Of a DNA stretch of 20,304 bases, positions 17,177-20,304 are shown one piece after another. A model generated the notes under the pieces. That model had not been told where the DNA came from, searched no databases, and saw only the letters and a program-made list of their open reading frames with translations. The stretch is taken from the IMG/VR virus record IMGVR_UViG_3300032323_000577, positions 1 to 20,304 of that record. One strand, 5' to 3'. The DNA comes from a virus. A program made the translations under genes and the position numbers. Every line of letters begins with the position of its first letter. Position 1 is the first letter of the stretch.

Positions 17177-19420
17177 ATGGCCGACCCCACAGGCATACAG
17201 AAGGCGGGCCAGGTCGCCAACGTGGGGTCAAACCCTGAGAAGGTGCCTGCGCGCGACGAAGACAAGATGGCAACCATGCGCCACCGCCTGAAGATGGCGC
17301 AGTCGGCGTACTCGGACAGCCGTGAGGACGAACTGGACGATCTGCGGTTCATGGCCGGCAGCCCTGACAACCAGTGGCAGTGGCCCGCCGACGTGCTGGC
17401 GACCCGCGGGTCGGTGCAGGGCCAGACCATTAACGCCCGTCCGTGCCTGACCATCAACAAGCTGCCGCAGCACGTCCGTCAGGTGACGAACGAGCAGCGC
17501 CAGAACCGGCCCAGCGGCAAGGTCATCCCGGCGGATGACAACGCCGACGTGCAAGTGGCTGAGATTTTCAACGGCGTGGTACGGCACATTGAGTATATGT
17601 CCGACGCCGACGTGGCCTACGACACCGCCTGCGACAACCAGGTGACCTACGGCGAGGGCTACATCCGCCTGTTGACAGAATACTGCAACGACGAGACGTT
17701 CGATCAGGACATCCGCATCGGGCGCGTCCGCAACTCGTTTAGCGTCTACATGGACCCGACGATCCAAGACCCGTGCGGCGCCGACGCTGAGTGGTGCTTC
17801 ATCACCGAAGACATCCTCAAAGAAGAATACGAGCGGATGTTCCCGGACGCGACGCCGATCAGCACGCTGTACAGCCAAGGCGTCGGCGATCAGGGCATTT
17901 CGTCGTGGCTTCAGGAAGACACGATCCGCATCGCGGAATATTTTTACAACACCTACGAAAAAGCCACGCTGCACCTGTACCCGGACAACCAGACTGCCTA
18001 CCGCGGCACGCCGCAGGACAAGCAGCTTACGGCCATGTTCGGCAAGCCGATCCGCAGCCGCGAAGTTGACCGCAAGAAGGTCATGTGGATGAAGACCAAC
18101 GGCTTTGACGTGCTGCAAGAGCGCGAATGGGCCGGCAAGTGGATTCCGGTCGTGCGCGTCATCGGCAACGAGTGGGAAGTTGACGGCCAGATGTACATCA
18201 GCGGCCTTGTGCGAAACGCCAAGGACGCCCAGCGCATGTACAACTACTGGACGAGCCAAGAAGCCGAGATGCTGGCGCTGGCGCCCAAGGCACCCTTCAT
18301 TGGCTATGGCGGCCAGTTCGAAGGCTACGAAATGCAGTGGAAGACCGCAAATACGACCAATTGGCCGTATCTGGAGGTCAATCCCGACGTGACGGATGGA
18401 GCCGGGGCTGTCCTCCCCCTGCCCCAGCGCGCGCCTCCTCCGTTGCCCCAGACTGGCTTGATTCAGGCCAAGATGGGGGCTGCTGACGACATCAAGGGAA
18501 CGACTGGCCAGTACGACGCCAGCCTTGGGATGCAGGGCAACGAACGCTCTGGTAAGGCCATCCTCGCCCGCGAGAAGCAGGGCGACGTTGGCACGTACCA
18601 TTACGTGGACAACCTCGCTCGCGCGATCCGCCACATCACCCGGCAGATCGTGGACATGATCCCGAAGATTTACGACACGCAGCGCATCGCCCGCATCATC
18701 GGCGTTGATGGCGAAGTCGATATGGTCAAGTTCAACCCTTCGCAGGCTGAACCTGTCAAGGAAATCCGCGACCAGATGGGTGCGCTGATCGAGAAGGTCT
18801 ACAACCCCAGCGTCGGCACCTACGACGTGATGGTCACGACCGGCCCAGGCTACATGACCAAGCGTCAGGAAGCCTTGGACGCCATGAGCCAGATTTTGCA
18901 ATCCAACCCGCAGCTTTGGACTGTGGCAGGCGATCTGTTCATCAAGAACATGGATTGGCCGGGCGCGCAGGAGATGGCGGCGCGGTTCAAGAAGATTCTT
19001 GACCCGAAGGTTCTGTCCGAAGGTGATCAGTCGCCTGAGATGATGGCCGCCCAGCAGCAACTGGAGGCCATGACGCAAGAACTGAACCGCATGACCGACA
19101 TTATCCAAAACGTGCAGGACAGCGTCGCCCAGCGCGAGGTGGACATCAAGGAATACAAGGCCCAAGTGGACGCCTACGACGCCGAGACGAAGCGAATCAG
19201 CGCCGTGCAGCAGGGTATGACGCCAGAACAGATTCAGGACATCGTCATGGGGACCATCGCCGCGGCGCTGGACACTGGCGACCTGATCGGCGGCGCGCCT
19301 CAGATGCGCGAGATGCCCGACATGGAGATGGAACAGCCAGAGATGGGCCAGATGCAGCCTGAGATGCCAGAGATGGGTGAAATGCAGCCCAAAATGCCGC
19401 CTGAAGGAATGATGGAATGA
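17177..19420 (+). CDS. Portal protein, P22-like
   Basis: This 747-residue protein forms the dodecameric ring through which DNA enters and leaves the capsid. It matches the P22-type portal family: an N-terminal YSDSREDELDDLRFMAGSPD followed by QWQWP, then PCLTINKLPQHVRQVTNEQR and NRPSGKVIP, the stem/wing part GEGYIRLLTEY, and VYMDPTIQDP with GADAEWCFITED. A long coiled coil (about residues 630-680) precedes a Met/Glu/Pro-rich tail. The size is close to other P22-like portals. It follows the small basic genes by four bases and overlaps the next gene as ATGA. The family suggests a short-tailed phage. Confidence 0.93.
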   Translation: MADPTGIQKAGQVANVGSNPEKVPARDEDKMATMRHRLKMAQSAYSDSREDELDDLRFMAGSPDNQWQWPADVLATRGSVQGQTINARPCLTINKLPQHVRQVTNEQRQNRPSGKVIPADDNADVQVAEIFNGVVRHIEYMSDADVAYDTACDNQVTYGEGYIRLLTEYCNDETFDQDIRIGRVRNSFSVYMDPTIQDPCGADAEWCFITEDILKEEYERMFPDATPISTLYSQGVGDQGISSWLQEDTIRIAEYFYNTYEKATLHLYPDNQTAYRGTPQDKQLTAMFGKPIRSREVDRKKVMWMKTNGFDVLQEREWAGKWIPVVRVIGNEWEVDGQMYISGLVRNAKDAQRMYNYWTSQEAEMLALAPKAPFIGYGGQFEGYEMQWKTANTTNWPYLEVNPDVTDGAGAVLPLPQRAPPPLPQTGLIQAKMGAADDIKGTTGQYDASLGMQGNERSGKAILAREKQGDVGTYHYVDNLARAIRHITRQIVDMIPKIYDTQRIARIIGVDGEVDMVKFNPSQAEPVKEIRDQMGALIEKVYNPSVGTYDVMVTTGPGYMTKRQEALDAMSQILQSNPQLWTVAGDLFIKNMDWPGAQEMAARFKKILDPKVLSEGDQSPEMMAAQQQLEAMTQELNRMTDIIQNVQDSVAQREVDIKEYKAQVDAYDAETKRISAVQQGMTPEQIQDIVMGTIAAALDTGDLIGGAPQMREMPDMEMEQPEMGQMQPEMPEMGEMQPKMPPEGMME
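19301..19417 (+). repeat. Degenerate Met/Glu/Pro-rich repeats at the portal C-terminus
   Basis: The last 39 residues of the portal are imperfect copies of short units such as PEMGQMQ, PEMPEMGEM and PKMPPEGM, built from GAGATG and CAGATG codon pairs. The tail is probably disordered and may change length by slippage. Confidence 0.7.
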
Positions 19421-19779
19421 AGTGCGCGGACTTTGTAGGGATGTTGTTTTTGGCGCGGGATGTGACCCATTCCGCCCACCTGAACACGCGCAGCTATGCC
19501 AAGCACGTCGCGCTGAACGAGTTTTATGACGGCATCATCGACTTGGCGGACAAGTTTGCCGAAGCCTATCAGGGCAAGTACGGCCTGATCGGGCCTATCT
19601 CGCTGATGTCGGCCAAAAAGACCAACAACGTGGTCGAGTTTCTCGAAGGCCAGCTAGAAGACCTTGAGCAAATGCGCTATAAGGTGGTTGATAAGGAGTG
19701 TACCCCGCTCCAGAACATTATCGACGAGATTTTCGGGCTGTACTACACCACGTTGTATAAGCTGAAATTTCTGGCGTAA
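19417..19779 (+). CDS. DUF5856-like phage protein (helical bundle)
   Basis: This 120-residue protein begins MKCADFVGMLFLARDVTHSA and continues HLNTRSYAKHVALNEFYDGI, followed by IDLADKFAEAYQGKYGLIGP. These histidine-containing helices match DUF5856 as I recall it, a family found in several tailed phages and predicted to fold as a ferritin/Dps-like four-helix bundle. The His and Glu/Asp residues in the first helices could bind metal, which is inference. Later parts include EFLEGQLEDLEQMRYKVVDK and a hydrophobic end (GLYYTTLYKLKFLA). ATG 19417 overlaps the portal stop as ATGA. Its function is unknown; the place next to the portal suggests a head-related or virion role. Confidence 0.7.
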   Translation: MKCADFVGMLFLARDVTHSAHLNTRSYAKHVALNEFYDGIIDLADKFAEAYQGKYGLIGPISLMSAKKTNNVVEFLEGQLEDLEQMRYKVVDKECTPLQNIIDEIFGLYYTTLYKLKFLA

Positions 19780-19788
19780 GGAACGATT

Positions 19789-20094
19789 ATGGAACTGCTT
19801 AACCCTATGAGCAAGGCCGATTATCCGTCCTACTCGGTGGCATACACCGGGACGGCGGGTAACACGACTGCATGGCTGCCGGGGCCGCAAGGCGTTCTCG
19901 TCTGGTCGGACCAGGCGTGCTACATTGAGGTCGGCGTCGGCGCAACCGCCACTACCGCCAGCACCCCGATCCCAGCCTTCACTCCGATCCCGTTTGCCGT
20001 GCCGCTTAACACGTCGGGCGCGCCGTGGCGTGTCAGCGCGATCCAAGTGTCAACCGGCGGGACTGTGTATTGTAAGCCGCTTAACAAGAACTGA
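19789..20094 (+). CDS. Hypothetical structural-type protein, 101 residues
   Basis: ATG 19789 is preceded by TAAGGAACGATT, where the stop of the upstream gene forms part of the Shine-Dalgarno. The sequence is beta-strand-rich with many Thr, Ala and Gly residues (YSVAYTGTAGNTTAWLPGPQ, then VLVWSDQACYIEVGVGATAT) and ends RVSAIQVSTGGTVYCKPLNK. It looks like a small beta-sandwich such as a head decoration or tail accessory protein. No family is recognised with confidence. The position just after the portal region agrees with a virion protein. Confidence 0.7.
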   Translation: MELLNPMSKADYPSYSVAYTGTAGNTTAWLPGPQGVLVWSDQACYIEVGVGATATTASTPIPAFTPIPFAVPLNTSGAPWRVSAIQVSTGGTVYCKPLNKN

Positions 20095-20097
20095 TGC

Positions 20098-20259
20098 ATG
20101 AGTTTTGGCGTCGCCTTTCGTAACAGCGTTGCCCTCGGTCTAGGGGGCATTATTGCGTTGTTTTCGGGCTACGGGCCGGACCAGGCGCAAGGCAACCTTG
20201 AAGCCGAAAACGGTGACAACCTCGTCCAAGAGGACGGCGGTTTGCTGCTCTTGGAGTAA
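20098..20259 (+). CDS. Hypothetical protein, 53 residues, with an LLLE-type end
   Basis: Begins MSFGVAFRNSVALGLGGIIA with a moderately hydrophobic stretch (VALGLGGIIALFSGY), then turns polar and acidic (EAENGDNLVQEDGG) and ends LLLLE. A LLLE/DGxxLLLE ending is common in small phage tail- or head-associated proteins of unknown role. ATG 20098 is preferred; another ATG at 20094, overlapping the preceding stop, opens a frame of only nine codons. The whole gene is only 53 codons, so the confidence is moderate. Confidence 0.6.
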   Translation: MSFGVAFRNSVALGLGGIIALFSGYGPDQAQGNLEAENGDNLVQEDGGLLLLE

Positions 20260-20264
20260 CACTA

Positions 20265-20304
20265 ATGGCCGACAAAAAGATTTCTCAGCTTACCGCCGCA
20301 ACGA
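20265..20304 (+). CDS. Start of a phage structural protein (cut by the window edge)
   Basis: Only MADKKISQLTAAT is visible from ATG 20265. The KISQLTAAT opening is typical of phage tail- or head-fibre-associated proteins of short-tailed phages, as far as I remember. Nothing more can be said without the sequence to the right. Confidence 0.5.
   Translation, partial: MADKKISQLTAAT

Noticed and set aside
17228-19165. 645-codon minus-strand frame opposite the portal gene
   Set aside because: It is the mirror of a GC-rich gene with strong codon bias. It has no recognisable domain, and the portal on the other strand is certain.

Overview
The window is part of a tailed double-stranded DNA phage genome (Caudoviricetes). 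The evidence is a large terminase, a P22-type portal, a GH19 endolysin with two spanins, a family A DNA polymerase and many tiny overlapping genes. The P22-like portal suggests a podovirus-like virion, which is inference. Base composition is GC-rich and GC-ending codons are preferred. The spanin pair implies a Gram-negative host, probably a high-GC proteobacterium, but nothing here fixes the host more closely. I see no integrase, repressor, tRNA gene, CRISPR array or insertion sequence.

There are three blocks. (1) Positions 1-1475, plus strand: the end of a late operon. It holds the tail of a protein with an EF-hand-like loop, a 55-residue one-helix protein (holin candidate), the endolysin, and an Rz/Rz1-like spanin pair with overlapping frames. 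(2) Positions 1491-13777, minus strand: a leftward early operon. Reading from 13777 down, it starts with about a dozen very small genes of unknown function. Then come a DUF2800 RecB/Cas4-like nuclease, an unknown protein in the usual place of the phage single-strand-binding protein, DNA polymerase A, a primase-helicase, an intrinsic terminator, a VRR-NUC nuclease, a DNA cytosine methyltransferase broken by a one-base frameshift, an SNF2-type helicase, a 63-residue protein, DUF3310 and a 25-residue membrane peptide. (3) Positions 14493-20304, plus strand: small and large terminase, four small lysine-rich proteins, portal, a DUF5856-like protein and the first small structural-type genes, running off the right edge.

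The early and packaging blocks diverge from a 715-base non-coding region (13778-14492). It is rich in palindromes, repeated TGACAAT words, a possible G-quadruplex and an AT-rich tract, and ends in a promoter-like sequence that would start the terminase mRNA at its own ATG. The early and lysis blocks converge with only 15 bases between them. Most neighbouring genes overlap by ATGA or TGATG, so translational coupling is the rule, and these overlaps decide many of the start codons given here.

The observations most worth checking are the methyltransferase frameshift with its G9 tract and long second reading frame, the three unlisted-size membrane micropeptides in the early operon, the repeated ribosome-binding leaders, the leaderless terminase promoter, and the KKGK protein tails that double as ribosome-binding sites.
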